From the IMG/VR virus record IMGVR_UViG_3300045997_000044, positions 1 through 40,132 of that record: a stretch of 40,132 nt of DNA; one strand, written 5' to 3'. The notes below the pieces were generated by a model. That model was not told where the DNA came from and did no database searches. It was given only the letters and a program-made list of their open reading frames with translations. Position 1 is the first letter of the stretch; each line of letters opens with the position of its first letter. Below, in pieces: positions 28,858 to 38,090 of this stretch. The stretch comes from a virus. The position numbers and the translations under genes were made by a program.

Positions 28858-28861
28858 GCTC

Positions 28862-31453
28862 ATGGCCGACATTGACCTTTGGCAAGCTGCGTTCAACGGC
28901 GGGGAACTGACCCCGCTTGTGGAAGGTCGGGAGGATATCTCCCGATACCCAACCGGCTGTCGTCGGCTGCGCAATGCCCATGGAATGATCCAGGGGCCGG
29001 CGCGGCGTCGCACGGGCGGCCGGTATGTCGCGGCTGTCAAGTCCAACGGTCAAGCCTGGCTCGTGCCTTTTATCCGCTCGCGCCAACTCGCCTATGTGCT
29101 TGAATATGGCGAAGAGTATATGCGGTTCTACCGCAATCGCGGGCAGGTCCTCAACAGCGCTAGCCCTTTCGCGCCTTACGAAATCGTCACGCCCTGGACC
29201 TATGCCGAGCTGACCGCACCAGATGGCACGATGGCCGTGCACTTCACGCAGTCTATTGACGTGCTCTACAACGCAGATGGCACACAGCCCGTGCAACAGC
29301 TCATTCGCACGGCTGATGACAACTGGGCGCTGTCGGCTTTCGAGACCGTTGGCGGGCCTTTCGAGGGTCCGAACACGGGCACGACCACGATATACGCCAG
29401 CGCCCAAACGGGCACGGTGACATTGACGGCATCCACGGCGATTTTCACGTCTGATCGCATCGGGTCGCTGTTGCGGTTGCAGCCGCAAGACCTATCGGAC
29501 GTAGCGCCTTGGGAGGCCCGCCAGCACCTTGCGACGAACGACCTACGGCGCAATGCAGGCAAGACATACAAAGCCACCACGGCCGGCGTAACGGACGCTG
29601 CGGGGCAAAGGATCACGGGCACCTTTGCGCCGATCCATGAGGAAGGCACCGAGAAAGACGGGGACGGGGACGCGCAAGACCCGAAGAACCTGTCAGGTAC
29701 TGTTGGCGCGGGTATCGATTTTGAGTTTCAGGACCCTGGCTACGGCATCGTTAAGATAACGGCCGTAGCTTCGGGCGGGTTGACGGCTACGGCCACGGTG
29801 GAAAAGTGGCGTGTCGGCTCCAACGCGCAACTGCCGCTCTATGTGACGACTTCGAGCAACCCGACAACGCGTTGGGCATGGGGTTTGTTCTCGGCAGCTA
29901 ACGGGTATGCAACCGACGTGTCATTCTTCCGTGAACGCTTTGTCATGGCGAATGATAGGCAATATGCCTTTTCGGTGCCCGCTGCGTTTACCGAGTTCGC
30001 ACAAGAGACGGCGGGCTCCGTGCTCGCGGACAATGCGTTCGTGGTTGACCTGACATCGGATCGCGACGAGACAACACAATGGATCAAGCCCGCGCATGAT
30101 AAGATGCTGATCGGCACAACAGGCGGGGAGCACATGTTGGGGGAGATGACAACCCAACAAGTCTTCGGCCCGTTGAACCGGAAAAGCGAACCGAAGACGG
30201 GGTATGGCTCCAACGGCGTCGCGCCAGTTCGCGCGGGTGAACAGTTGTTATTCGTAGAGGCTAATAATCTGCGGGTTCGGGCAACGGAAAGCGATGGAGA
30301 CCGCTTAACAGCAGGAAGTCAGAACGATCTCGCGGAACACATCACTTTTGGAGGCATCGTTGCCCAGGCATTTCAAGAGAAACCCGACAACTATGTCTGG
30401 TATGTTACGGCGGAAGGCGCATTGCCTTGCCTTACATACTCAAAAGAACAGGATGTCTTTGGTTGGTCTGGCCATTTTATTGGGGGCTATCGAGACGCGG
30501 CGCGCATGCGAGCAGCAAAGGTCACATCCGCAGCCGCTATACCAAGCCCGGATGGCACCGTTGACGATTTATGGTACATCGCAGAAAGGTACATCAACGG
30601 TTCATTGAAGCGGTATATTGAGTACATCACGCCAGCCGCGCCGAAGCCGCAGCGCTGGGAGAATGAGCCAGAAGAGGCGTTTAAACGCCGCATTCTCGAT
30701 TGGCAAGCCGATCTCGTTTACCTCGACAGCGCGGCCACCTATGACAACCCGCTGACGATCACGGCGATTACCAAGGTCGGCACCGTGCTGCGGGTGACCA
30801 GCGCTTCACACGGCCTATCGAATGGCGATTATGTGCGGCTCGATGCCGTGGTAGGCATGTGGGAAGTGAACGCGCGCGGTTTCCAGATTGCGAACGTCAC
30901 CACAAACACCTTCGATCTGGATGACGTGGACGGGACGGATTACACCGCATACGCCAGCGGGGGCGTCGCGCGCGAGATGGTGACCACGATCAGCAATCTA
31001 GGCCCATGGGAAGGCGAGACGCTCCAGGTGGTGACCGACGGGGTAACGCACCCAGACCGCACTGTGAGCGGTGGCGCGATCACGCTGCAGTACCGCGCCG
31101 CGCGGGTGCACACTGGCTACAACGCGCGCATGACGGTTGAGACAATGCGGCCGATTGGCGGTAACCCCAGCGGTAGCGCCCAAGGCAAGCACGGGTCCAT
31201 AGACCGGATTATCTTGCGGGTTGAAGGCACCTTGGGCGGTAAGTTCGGGCCTAATGATGACAGCCTCGACACGGTCAACTATCGCGTGCCGCAAGACCCC
31301 ATGGGCATCGCGGTCCCTGTCTACACGGGTGACCTGGAGCTTGATTTTCCGGGTGACGTAGACACGGTGCGCACCGTGGTCGTTGTTCAGGACCAGCCCT
31401 TGCCCATGACCGTGGTCGGCATCGGGTCTTCTATGTCAGTTGAAAACTCGTGA
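28862..31453 (+). CDS. Tail tubular protein B (nozzle, gp12-like)
   Basis: An 863-aa protein of the T7 gp12 nozzle family: the N-terminal INLWQAAFNGGELTP-like start (DIDLWQAAFNGGELTPLVEGR), RCRRLRNAHGMIQGPARRRTG, then FYRNRGQVL and FFRERFVMANDRQYAFS, and NLRVRATESDGDRLT in the central propeller. A later insertion (about residues 630-700) with GDYVRLDAVVGMWEVNARGF is a beta domain seen in other phage tail proteins. It builds the lower tail and binds fibres. A GTTTAAAC site lies inside at 30679. Confidence 0.92.
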   Translation: MADIDLWQAAFNGGELTPLVEGREDISRYPTGCRRLRNAHGMIQGPARRRTGGRYVAAVKSNGQAWLVPFIRSRQLAYVLEYGEEYMRFYRNRGQVLNSASPFAPYEIVTPWTYAELTAPDGTMAVHFTQSIDVLYNADGTQPVQQLIRTADDNWALSAFETVGGPFEGPNTGTTTIYASAQTGTVTLTASTAIFTSDRIGSLLRLQPQDLSDVAPWEARQHLATNDLRRNAGKTYKATTAGVTDAAGQRITGTFAPIHEEGTEKDGDGDAQDPKNLSGTVGAGIDFEFQDPGYGIVKITAVASGGLTATATVEKWRVGSNAQLPLYVTTSSNPTTRWAWGLFSAANGYATDVSFFRERFVMANDRQYAFSVPAAFTEFAQETAGSVLADNAFVVDLTSDRDETTQWIKPAHDKMLIGTTGGEHMLGEMTTQQVFGPLNRKSEPKTGYGSNGVAPVRAGEQLLFVEANNLRVRATESDGDRLTAGSQNDLAEHITFGGIVAQAFQEKPDNYVWYVTAEGALPCLTYSKEQDVFGWSGHFIGGYRDAARMRAAKVTSAAAIPSPDGTVDDLWYIAERYINGSLKRYIEYITPAAPKPQRWENEPEEAFKRRILDWQADLVYLDSAATYDNPLTITAITKVGTVLRVTSASHGLSNGDYVRLDAVVGMWEVNARGFQIANVTTNTFDLDDVDGTDYTAYASGGVAREMVTTISNLGPWEGETLQVVTDGVTHPDRTVSGGAITLQYRAARVHTGYNARMTVETMRPIGGNPSGSAQGKHGSIDRIILRVEGTLGGKFGPNDDSLDTVNYRVPQDPMGIAVPVYTGDLELDFPGDVDTVRTVVVVQDQPLPMTVVGIGSSMSVENS
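30679..30686. repeat. GTTTAAAC palindrome, site 7
   Basis: Exact palindrome within the nozzle gene, in the codon context GCG TTT AAA CGC. Confidence 0.8.
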
Positions 31454-31971
31454 TTGTCGCCTACGAGCCGGCGCATGCTTTGATCCTGGCCGGCAAGCTC
31501 CAGGACGGGCAATTCGATGCGGAAGTAGACGAGGCGGTTGCCCAACTCTTCGGGCGTGGGGTATGCGCCTGGACCTGCCTAAATGGGGCTGGTGAGCCGG
31601 TTGCCGCAGCGGGCATCATGTCAATTTGGCATAATCGGGCGCTTGCGTGGGCCTTAATCGGTCGCGACGCGGGTCCACACATGCGCGAGGTCACCTTGGC
31701 CACGCTTGAGGCCCTAGACGCATGCCCGCGCACTCGTGTAGAGATGTATGTGCGGCCGGGCTTCCATGAGGCGTTTCGCTGGGCGAAGGTTCTCGGCTTC
31801 GAATTTGAGGCGATCCTTGAAGGCGCGGACCCGCTGGGCGGGGATATGGCGATTTTCAAGCGCATAAAGGGGAAGTCAAATGGCCTTCGTGCCTATCGCA
31901 ATGGCCGCATTCCAGGCAGCCGGAGCCGTAGTTGGCGGATTGTCGGACCTGCAAGAGTCCCGCGGGCGTGA
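31450..31971 (+). CDS. gp13-like internal virion/acyltransferase-fold protein
   Basis: A 173-aa protein from GTG 31450 (GTGA overlap with the nozzle stop). Residues ~1-138 resemble the T7 gp13-type/GNAT-like family: AWTCLNGAGEPVAAAGI, then ALAWALIGRDAG and TRVEMYVRPGFHEAFRWAKV followed by LGFEFEA. The tail from residue ~140 (GKSNGLRAYRNGRIPGSRSR) is Arg-rich and overlaps the start of the next gene by 92 bases, unusual in this compact genome; it looks like a read-through extension after loss of an earlier stop. Likely needed for internal core assembly. Confidence 0.7.
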   Translation: MIVAYEPAHALILAGKLQDGQFDAEVDEAVAQLFGRGVCAWTCLNGAGEPVAAAGIMSIWHNRALAWALIGRDAGPHMREVTLATLEALDACPRTRVEMYVRPGFHEAFRWAKVLGFEFEAILEGADPLGGDMAIFKRIKGKSNGLRAYRNGRIPGSRSRSWRIVGPARVPRA

Positions 31972-32362
31972 AAGCGTCGCGCGCCAGAACGCGAATTATG
32001 CAGCAATCAACAGCGTCCAGGAATTGCGCACGGCATCGCGGGAAGAAGCGCGCGTACGGCGCGAAGGGGATAAGCAGTTTGCCGAGCAATTCGCAGCGTT
32101 CGCGCAATCAGGCGGGGGCGTAACAGATTTCAGCACGACCAAAGCCCTTGAGGAAAGCGCCACGCTTGCCGAGTTGGATGCTTTGAATGTGCGGTATAAG
32201 GGGCAACTCGCCTCCCGTGATCAGGATATCGCTTACTCACAATACGACTATGAGGCGCGAGCGGAGAAGGCAAGCCGTCCGCTGATTGGCGTCAAGACGG
32301 CGCTTGGCGTGGGAACAGCCGCACTGTCCGGGTATAAAAAGACTATCGGTCAAAAGATATAG
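31880..32362 (+). CDS. Internal virion protein (gp14-like)
   Basis: A 160-aa protein with AAGGGGAAG upstream of ATG 31880. The N-terminus (AMAAFQAAGAVVGGLSDLQE) is a hydrophobic/Gly-rich helix, followed by a long charged coiled coil (SREEARVRREGDKQFAEQFA) and the Gly/Ser-rich segment FAQSGGGV. This arrangement and its place before the transglycosylase match T7 gp14-type internal core proteins, which insert into the outer membrane on infection. Assignment is by synteny and composition. Confidence 0.75.
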   Translation: MAFVPIAMAAFQAAGAVVGGLSDLQESRGRESVARQNANYAAINSVQELRTASREEARVRREGDKQFAEQFAAFAQSGGGVTDFSTTKALEESATLAELDALNVRYKGQLASRDQDIAYSQYDYEARAEKASRPLIGVKTALGVGTAALSGYKKTIGQKI

Positions 32363-32365
32363 GTT

Positions 32366-34930
32366 ATGGCAATCCAAATTCAGAGCTATCAGCAGCGGGT
32401 TGCAACCCCGTCTCCAGGCGGTTCGCCAGCGCTTCGCGCGGTCAAAGGCGCGGATACGAATATATCGGGTGAGATAAACCAGCTTGTTCGCGTCTATGAC
32501 CAGATCGAAGACGATCAGGCTGAAACCGAAGCGATGAAGGCGGTTGCCGCAACGCGAATGAGCGTTGAAGAAGACTATCGCACGGGGCAGGAAACAGCAA
32601 AGCCTGGCGCGGACGGCTTTACGCCTGGGTTCATGGAGAAGTATAACGGCAAGGTAACGCAAACGTCTGACGGGCTATCGAGCGAGCTTGCGCGGAAGAA
32701 GTTCAACGAGAAGATGCTTGGCTTCGGAGTCTCGTTGCAAGATCGCGCGCTTACCTGGGAAGCGGGGCAGCGGCAGAGCGAACGTAAACGCAGCTTCGAG
32801 GAAGCGGCCGACAACCACGCGTCAACGCTTTTCAGCACGGATGCCGGTAACCGTGAAAGCACCTTCGATATGGCGCATGCCGAGCTTGAAAAGAGCTTGG
32901 AAAGCGTCATGCTGCCCCCTGATCAGAAGGCGGAGTTACGCGAAAAGGTTAAGCTCAAGATGGCGTATGGCGCTGTCCAAGGCGATCTTCGCGACAGGCC
33001 CGAGAAGGTGCAAGACTGGGCGGTACATGGCGGGGGAGGCAGCTATTACGGCACGCTGCGACAGGTCGAAAGCGGCGGGCGAAACACAGGTTCCGATACT
33101 TCAAGCGCCTTTGGGCCTTACCAGTTTACGGCGGGGACCTGGGATAGTGTTATCGCAAAGCATCCCGAGCTTGGGCTGACGAAGAAAGATCGGTTTGACC
33201 CTACGTCGCAAGAGGTTGCTATCCGGGCTTTTACGGAAGACAACACCAAGACGCTGAAAGCAGCGGGATTGCCCGCGACAAACGTCAATCTCTATATGAC
33301 GCACTTCCTAGGCGAAGCCGGTGGACCCCGCTTCATCAAAGCTGTTATCGATAACCCGAACGATGAAGCGCGTATGCATGCCACGCCTGGACAGGTCGCA
33401 GCAAACCCCGGCGTGTTCAAGCAAGGGCGAACCGTGGCAGAAGTTTACGCGCTATTCGGAAAGAAGTTTGGCGCGAATGAAGGCGTAAAGGAAGGCCCGT
33501 CAACCCCGGCGTATTACAGCAGCCTGTCGTTTACACAGCGCAATTCGATCTACGATCAAGCGGACGCGGAGATGCGCAAGCGCCGCACGGAAGGTGCTGC
33601 CGCGTTTAAACAGCAAGTTGACAACAATGTTGCCCAGTACGCGGCGCAAGGCTTCGCGGATACCAGCTTGGGCGAACAACAGTTCATTGCAGCTTACGGG
33701 GTCCAGCGCGGGACCATTGCTTATGGCGAGTTCCAGGCCGCAACCGTCGGCGCGAAGGCACAGCACGACCTAAAGACGCTCGACTTGTCGCAGCATGCCC
33801 AATACATCGAAGGCATGCGGCCGGAAACAAGCGATGAGTTTTACGCGGAAAAGCTGAAAGGCTTCGAGCAAGCCAAGGCTGTAAGCCAGCAAATCCGATC
33901 TGCAATTAAGGAAGACGCGGCGGCTTACGTAATCGGCTACAATCCGAAAGCGCAAGAGGCGCTTGTCGCCGTAACTGATCTGCAAAACTCAGATGACCAG
34001 AAGCGCGGCGAAGGGGCTCAAGCCTACGCAGCATTGATGAAGATGGAGTATGATAGGCTTGGCGTGCCGCAGGGCATGCGCCGTATCGTGCCGAAAAGCT
34101 ACGCGGAGAACATCAGCACATCGTTGCAAGCGAAGCTGTCGTCAGATGCGGGAGCAACCCAGGTCGTGAGCGATGTCAACAAGATCGCAGCGGCTTGGGG
34201 TTCGGATTGGCCAAAGGTCTATGGCGACATTGCAGAGAAGCTGTCAGCTCCGTTGCGCGTGATTACGGCGGGTATCGATCCGGGCGCAGCAAGCATCTTA
34301 GCGAGCGTGGCAACCAAGAGCTTTGACGATCTCGCATCTGTGTTTCCGAAAAGCACGAAGACAGATATCCGCACCTATCTGCAATCTGAGTTCGATCCTT
34401 ACGTGAAATCGACAGGGTTCCAGGCTTCGGCATTGCCAAACGTCAATACGTTTTACGAGCAAGGCGCTAAACTTGCCGCTGTCTATGTCGGGCAGGGTGA
34501 GACGGGCGCGGACGCTGCGGCGAAAGCGTATAAAGCCCTGATCGGTGATAAGTATCGCATGGTCAACGAAAGCGCTATGAACGTGCGCATTCCGAAGCCT
34601 GTTGATGTTCCCGGCATGGAAGAAGCGTTGCGGTACAGTCGCGCAAAACTGCTCGAAGCCGGTGACGTGATGCTTGCGGTTGCGCCTCCAGGCGTCGCCT
34701 TGACTGATGAGGACCGCGACAGTCGAACCCGGTCTTGGCTTGATCGCAATGCTAAATGGGTGACGAAGCCGGATGACAGCGGCGTTGCGCTCATGGTTGG
34801 CGATAAAGTGTGGCGGGACAGCAAGGGGAAGCTCATTGAGCGGACTTGGACTGACATTGCTCGCGAGCGCGAAGACATGGCTATCGATGCGGAAAACGCA
34901 AAGGGCCCGTTTGGTTGGAGCTTTAATTGA
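32366..34930 (+). CDS. Internal virion protein with lytic transglycosylase domain
   Basis: An 854-aa internal core protein. Residues ~225-330 are a Slt-type lytic transglycosylase: RQVESGG with the catalytic E235, SSAFGPYQFTAGTWDSV, and NVNLYMTHFLGEAGGPRF. The rest is long helical regions typical of ejected core proteins; the last ~150 residues end in DKVWRDSKGKLIERTW. The enzyme locally opens peptidoglycan during DNA entry. In T7 this activity sits on gp16; here it is on a protein at the gp15 position. A GTTTAAAC site is inside. Stop overlaps the next ATG (TGATG). Confidence 0.9.
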   Translation: MAIQIQSYQQRVATPSPGGSPALRAVKGADTNISGEINQLVRVYDQIEDDQAETEAMKAVAATRMSVEEDYRTGQETAKPGADGFTPGFMEKYNGKVTQTSDGLSSELARKKFNEKMLGFGVSLQDRALTWEAGQRQSERKRSFEEAADNHASTLFSTDAGNRESTFDMAHAELEKSLESVMLPPDQKAELREKVKLKMAYGAVQGDLRDRPEKVQDWAVHGGGGSYYGTLRQVESGGRNTGSDTSSAFGPYQFTAGTWDSVIAKHPELGLTKKDRFDPTSQEVAIRAFTEDNTKTLKAAGLPATNVNLYMTHFLGEAGGPRFIKAVIDNPNDEARMHATPGQVAANPGVFKQGRTVAEVYALFGKKFGANEGVKEGPSTPAYYSSLSFTQRNSIYDQADAEMRKRRTEGAAAFKQQVDNNVAQYAAQGFADTSLGEQQFIAAYGVQRGTIAYGEFQAATVGAKAQHDLKTLDLSQHAQYIEGMRPETSDEFYAEKLKGFEQAKAVSQQIRSAIKEDAAAYVIGYNPKAQEALVAVTDLQNSDDQKRGEGAQAYAALMKMEYDRLGVPQGMRRIVPKSYAENISTSLQAKLSSDAGATQVVSDVNKIAAAWGSDWPKVYGDIAEKLSAPLRVITAGIDPGAASILASVATKSFDDLASVFPKSTKTDIRTYLQSEFDPYVKSTGFQASALPNVNTFYEQGAKLAAVYVGQGETGADAAAKAYKALIGDKYRMVNESAMNVRIPKPVDVPGMEEALRYSRAKLLEAGDVMLAVAPPGVALTDEDRDSRTRSWLDRNAKWVTKPDDSGVALMVGDKVWRDSKGKLIERTWTDIAREREDMAIDAENAKGPFGWSFN
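33604..33611. repeat. GTTTAAAC palindrome, site 8
   Basis: Exact palindrome within the transglycosylase gene, in the codon context GCG TTT AAA CAG. Confidence 0.8.
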
Positions 34931-37900
34931 TGGATAGCTACACACCTATCGGACCCGAGCTTGAAGGCGTACCCGAGAACTTTTCGCTTGCCAATATGAC
35001 GCCCAGTTTCAGCGAGTATTTCCCAGCGCAAGCGGGCAATGCCTTGCGAGATAGCGGGTTGTCTTCGATCTACCGGGCTGCGGAACTGGGGTTCGCCAAC
35101 TCGCGCGAGATGGGCACCTATGACGAGCTGGGCGTGTTCCAGCCGGCCGGCCCTACGCCCGCGCGCCGCGTCTCGGCAGACTACGCCAAGTCCAAGGCCG
35201 AAGCGGCGGGCGTCAAGGTGGAGTTCGGCACGTCCGACTATACCGAGGACGCGGTTGACATCATGATTGACCGGGCGCGGCGTCGCGCGGTGCGTGACGA
35301 AATCGTGAGCGCCTACGATCCAAGCGCGGTAACCCAGCTCGGCATTTCGCTCGCGGCCGGTCTCGTTGACCCCGTGAACGTCGCGAGCGCCTTCATTCCC
35401 GTGGTGGGTGAGGCGCGGTACGCCGGCCTGCTGGCGGGTGCGACTAGCTTTGGCGGCCGGTCGGCTGTCCGCGCCATAGCTGGCGCGGCGGAAGGCGTTG
35501 TAGGCGCGGCGCTATTGGAGCCCGCCATAGCTGGCGCGGCTACGCAGGAAGGGCGGGATTATTCGTTTGCCGACACAATGCGCAACCTGCTTTTCGGCGC
35601 AGGCTTCGGCGCTGGTTTGCATGTCACGGGCGGAGCGTTCGCGGAGAAGGTTCTTGGGCGCACCTATGCGAATGCGCCCGCAGTCGTGCCCGAAGACATC
35701 GTAGACCGGCTGCCGCAAGACGCCAAGGACGCGGCGATGCGCGCGGCGATTGCGGACGTGACAGAAGGCCGGCCGGTCCAGGCGGCTGACGTGATTGACC
35801 AGCTTACCCAGGAAGACCCGGAGTTGGCAAACGCGGTGCTCTATGCGCAAACGCTCAAGCGCGATGGCCCGGAGATTGACGACACAGAAGCACGCATTGC
35901 GTTTTGGGAAGGCAAGTTATCAGGGAAGCGCACCAAGCCGGCCGGCAAGGTGGAGGACTTCGCCGCTTGGGTGCGCAGCGTGGGCGGGCTGCGGGACACC
36001 GACGGCGCGCTTGAAGGCTACCTTGGCAAAGGCCACGGCTTACCCTCCAGCCTCTACATCACCGGCCGGGGTGCCAAGCGGACGGCGCGCGGCGTCGAAT
36101 TCGAAGACCTATACTTGCGCGCGGTGAATGAAGGGGTCGTTACCAACAAGCGAGAATTCATTGACGCATTCCGCGCCCAAGCGGGCGGGGTGATCGCACC
36201 GATTGTGCGGCGCGCGGACAGCGAGCTGGCCGACCGGGTGAAAGAAGAAGCCGACTATATCGCCCAAGCGATTGCACAATCTGGCGTAAACCCTAAGGCA
36301 AGCGCCGCGGTGCGGGCTCGTGCCATCGTTGGGCGCGAACAACATGTTATCGCGGCAGAGCGGGCGCGCGTGGCGGGTGCGCTCAATCGGTTGGAGCAAC
36401 GGCGCGCGGAAATTCTCGCGGGTGCCCAGACCAAGCCAATGCCCAAGGAAGCCGACAAGCCAGCCGCTGAAAAGCTGCCAACTTCCGAGGCGGACACTAT
36501 CGAAGTAGGCGATACGGTTGAAACCGCAGCGGGTGAGGAATTCACCTTTGGGGGTGAGAAAGGCGCGCGGGTCACTGCGGTTTATGACGATCCGGTTTAC
36601 GGCAAGTACGTGTCTGTGGAAGGATCGAATAGCGCAATCGAAGCCAGCCGAGTTAAGGTCAAAGCTAAAGGCGAGAAGCCCGCTGAAACGTTAAGCGCTG
36701 CCGTGGAAGCGGATAAAGCAACCGTGAAAGCAGAAGCAACACCGCTAAGCGTCGGCCGTCAAAAGCGAAAGATGACGAAGGGTGAGCGGGTTAAAGCCAA
36801 GCAGTCGGCAGACTCGTATAACTACGACACGAAGTTCGATGCAGGGCGCAGGATATTTGACGAGCAGTTCCCGGGGCTTGCTGCAAAAGGGGAATATTAC
36901 TATTCCGCTTTCATGGAAATGCGGGAAATTCTGGAAATCGGGCTTGAAGGCGGGGCGAAGTGGCTTCGGAAAGCCATTAAAGAGGGATTAATCGAGGTAA
37001 GAGACGCGGATACAGGCAAGATCGTTACGACGATCAGCAGCCGGTACGCTGACATTGACAGCATTCGCGACGTGCCCGACTTGATTATCAAGTTCAATAA
37101 GCCGTCTTCTAAGCCTGCTGACCAAGCGAACAACAAGACCCCGCCACGCGCGCCGCACCAAGTGCAGGGCAAAAAGAAGGTTATGCCCGCGAACTTGGGG
37201 CCACTATCCCCCGAGGAAAGCGCCAAGGTTACGGCCGAAGCTGCGAAAGTTGGCAGCGCTCGCTTTGTTGCCGAGACGACAGAGAAGGCGGCGCGGTCTA
37301 ACAAGATGACTTTGACCGAGACGGCGCGCGATGCAGACGGGGTTATCGATCTCGATTTGATGAAAGGTGACACGGTAGTTGCTAAGTTAAATGTGACCCC
37401 GCTTGAAGCCGAGAAGACAATTCAGTTGGACTTGATCAGAAGCGCAACCGGCAAGGGCAAGAATACACTCGGCACCGCTGCAATGCGCGAGCTTGTTGAC
37501 GCACTTGCCGAGATGTTCCCAGGCTACGAGAAGGTTACTGGGTTCCACATGTCGGGTGCCCGCGGCAAAGCGCGGGAAGCCGGGGGCAAACCAAACACTA
37601 CGGTTGAAGTCCCGTTGAAGAAGCGGAGCGCAACCGAGAAGGCAGTAGCAAAGGCAGACGAGGACGCGGCGGCTATGGCAGCGGCGGGACCGGCCGCACC
37701 TATGCCTGACAGCCCGCCAGCAGTTCGCGACGCCTTGACGACTAAGGAATTGAAAGACCTTGCGGCGCAGAACAAAGCGCTTGAGCAGAAGACGCTTAAG
37801 CGGCTGGATAGCCTAATTAAAACCATGTCGCCAGAAACAGCGGCCACGATCCGCGCCCAGCTCGCGAAGATCGAAGGCGATAGTCTGGAATTGGCCAAGG

Positions 37901-37938
37901 TCTACGAAAGCGCCGTGCAATGCCTATTGAAACCCTAA
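34930..37938 (+). CDS. Very large internal virion protein
   Basis: A 1002-aa protein starting at ATG 34930 within the previous stop (TGATG). The N-terminal ~300 residues contain hydrophobic Ala/Gly-rich segments (AAGLVDPVNVASAFIPVVGE and LLFGAGFGAGLHVTGGAF), common in ejected core proteins. The centre (residues ~480-640) is charged, with a small beta domain (EVGDTVETAAGEEFTFGG) and Lys/Glu/Pro-rich linkers. Near residues 800-890 a region (TLGTAAMRELVDALAEMFPG and EKVTGFHMSGARGKAR) weakly resembles an acetyltransferase-like fold. The C-terminus is a coiled coil. It is an internal virion protein by position; the specific role is unknown. Confidence 0.72.
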   Translation: MDSYTPIGPELEGVPENFSLANMTPSFSEYFPAQAGNALRDSGLSSIYRAAELGFANSREMGTYDELGVFQPAGPTPARRVSADYAKSKAEAAGVKVEFGTSDYTEDAVDIMIDRARRRAVRDEIVSAYDPSAVTQLGISLAAGLVDPVNVASAFIPVVGEARYAGLLAGATSFGGRSAVRAIAGAAEGVVGAALLEPAIAGAATQEGRDYSFADTMRNLLFGAGFGAGLHVTGGAFAEKVLGRTYANAPAVVPEDIVDRLPQDAKDAAMRAAIADVTEGRPVQAADVIDQLTQEDPELANAVLYAQTLKRDGPEIDDTEARIAFWEGKLSGKRTKPAGKVEDFAAWVRSVGGLRDTDGALEGYLGKGHGLPSSLYITGRGAKRTARGVEFEDLYLRAVNEGVVTNKREFIDAFRAQAGGVIAPIVRRADSELADRVKEEADYIAQAIAQSGVNPKASAAVRARAIVGREQHVIAAERARVAGALNRLEQRRAEILAGAQTKPMPKEADKPAAEKLPTSEADTIEVGDTVETAAGEEFTFGGEKGARVTAVYDDPVYGKYVSVEGSNSAIEASRVKVKAKGEKPAETLSAAVEADKATVKAEATPLSVGRQKRKMTKGERVKAKQSADSYNYDTKFDAGRRIFDEQFPGLAAKGEYYYSAFMEMREILEIGLEGGAKWLRKAIKEGLIEVRDADTGKIVTTISSRYADIDSIRDVPDLIIKFNKPSSKPADQANNKTPPRAPHQVQGKKKVMPANLGPLSPEESAKVTAEAAKVGSARFVAETTEKAARSNKMTLTETARDADGVIDLDLMKGDTVVAKLNVTPLEAEKTIQLDLIRSATGKGKNTLGTAAMRELVDALAEMFPGYEKVTGFHMSGARGKAREAGGKPNTTVEVPLKKRSATEKAVAKADEDAAAMAAAGPAAPMPDSPPAVRDALTTKELKDLAAQNKALEQKTLKRLDSLIKTMSPETAATIRAQLAKIEGDSLELAKVYESAVQCLLKP

Positions 37939-38090
37939 TGGCTGCCGCGCTTGAGCGGCTTCCGTCCGACATCCGAGACTTTACCCGTACGCATATGCTA
38001 TGCCCCGTAAGTGCCTGGGCGCTCGTTAACCGTTACGGCCAGCAGATCGCAAAGCAGAAATTAGAAGAGATGGCTTTCAATGAGCGCTGA
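37938..38090 (+). CDS. Small hypothetical protein between core genes
   Basis: A 50-aa protein whose ATG overlaps the preceding stop (TAATG). Sequence LERLPSDIRDFTRTHMLCPV then WALVNRYGQQIAKQKLEEMA suggests a compact helical peptide. Its end overlaps the next start by 11 bases. It could be a short assembly factor or a piece split from the adjacent large proteins. No family recognised. Confidence 0.5.
   Translation: MAAALERLPSDIRDFTRTHMLCPVSAWALVNRYGQQIAKQKLEEMAFNER

Noticed and set aside
28832-29488. 218-aa antisense frame in the nozzle gene
   Set aside because: Shadow frame; all neighbouring genes are on the plus strand.
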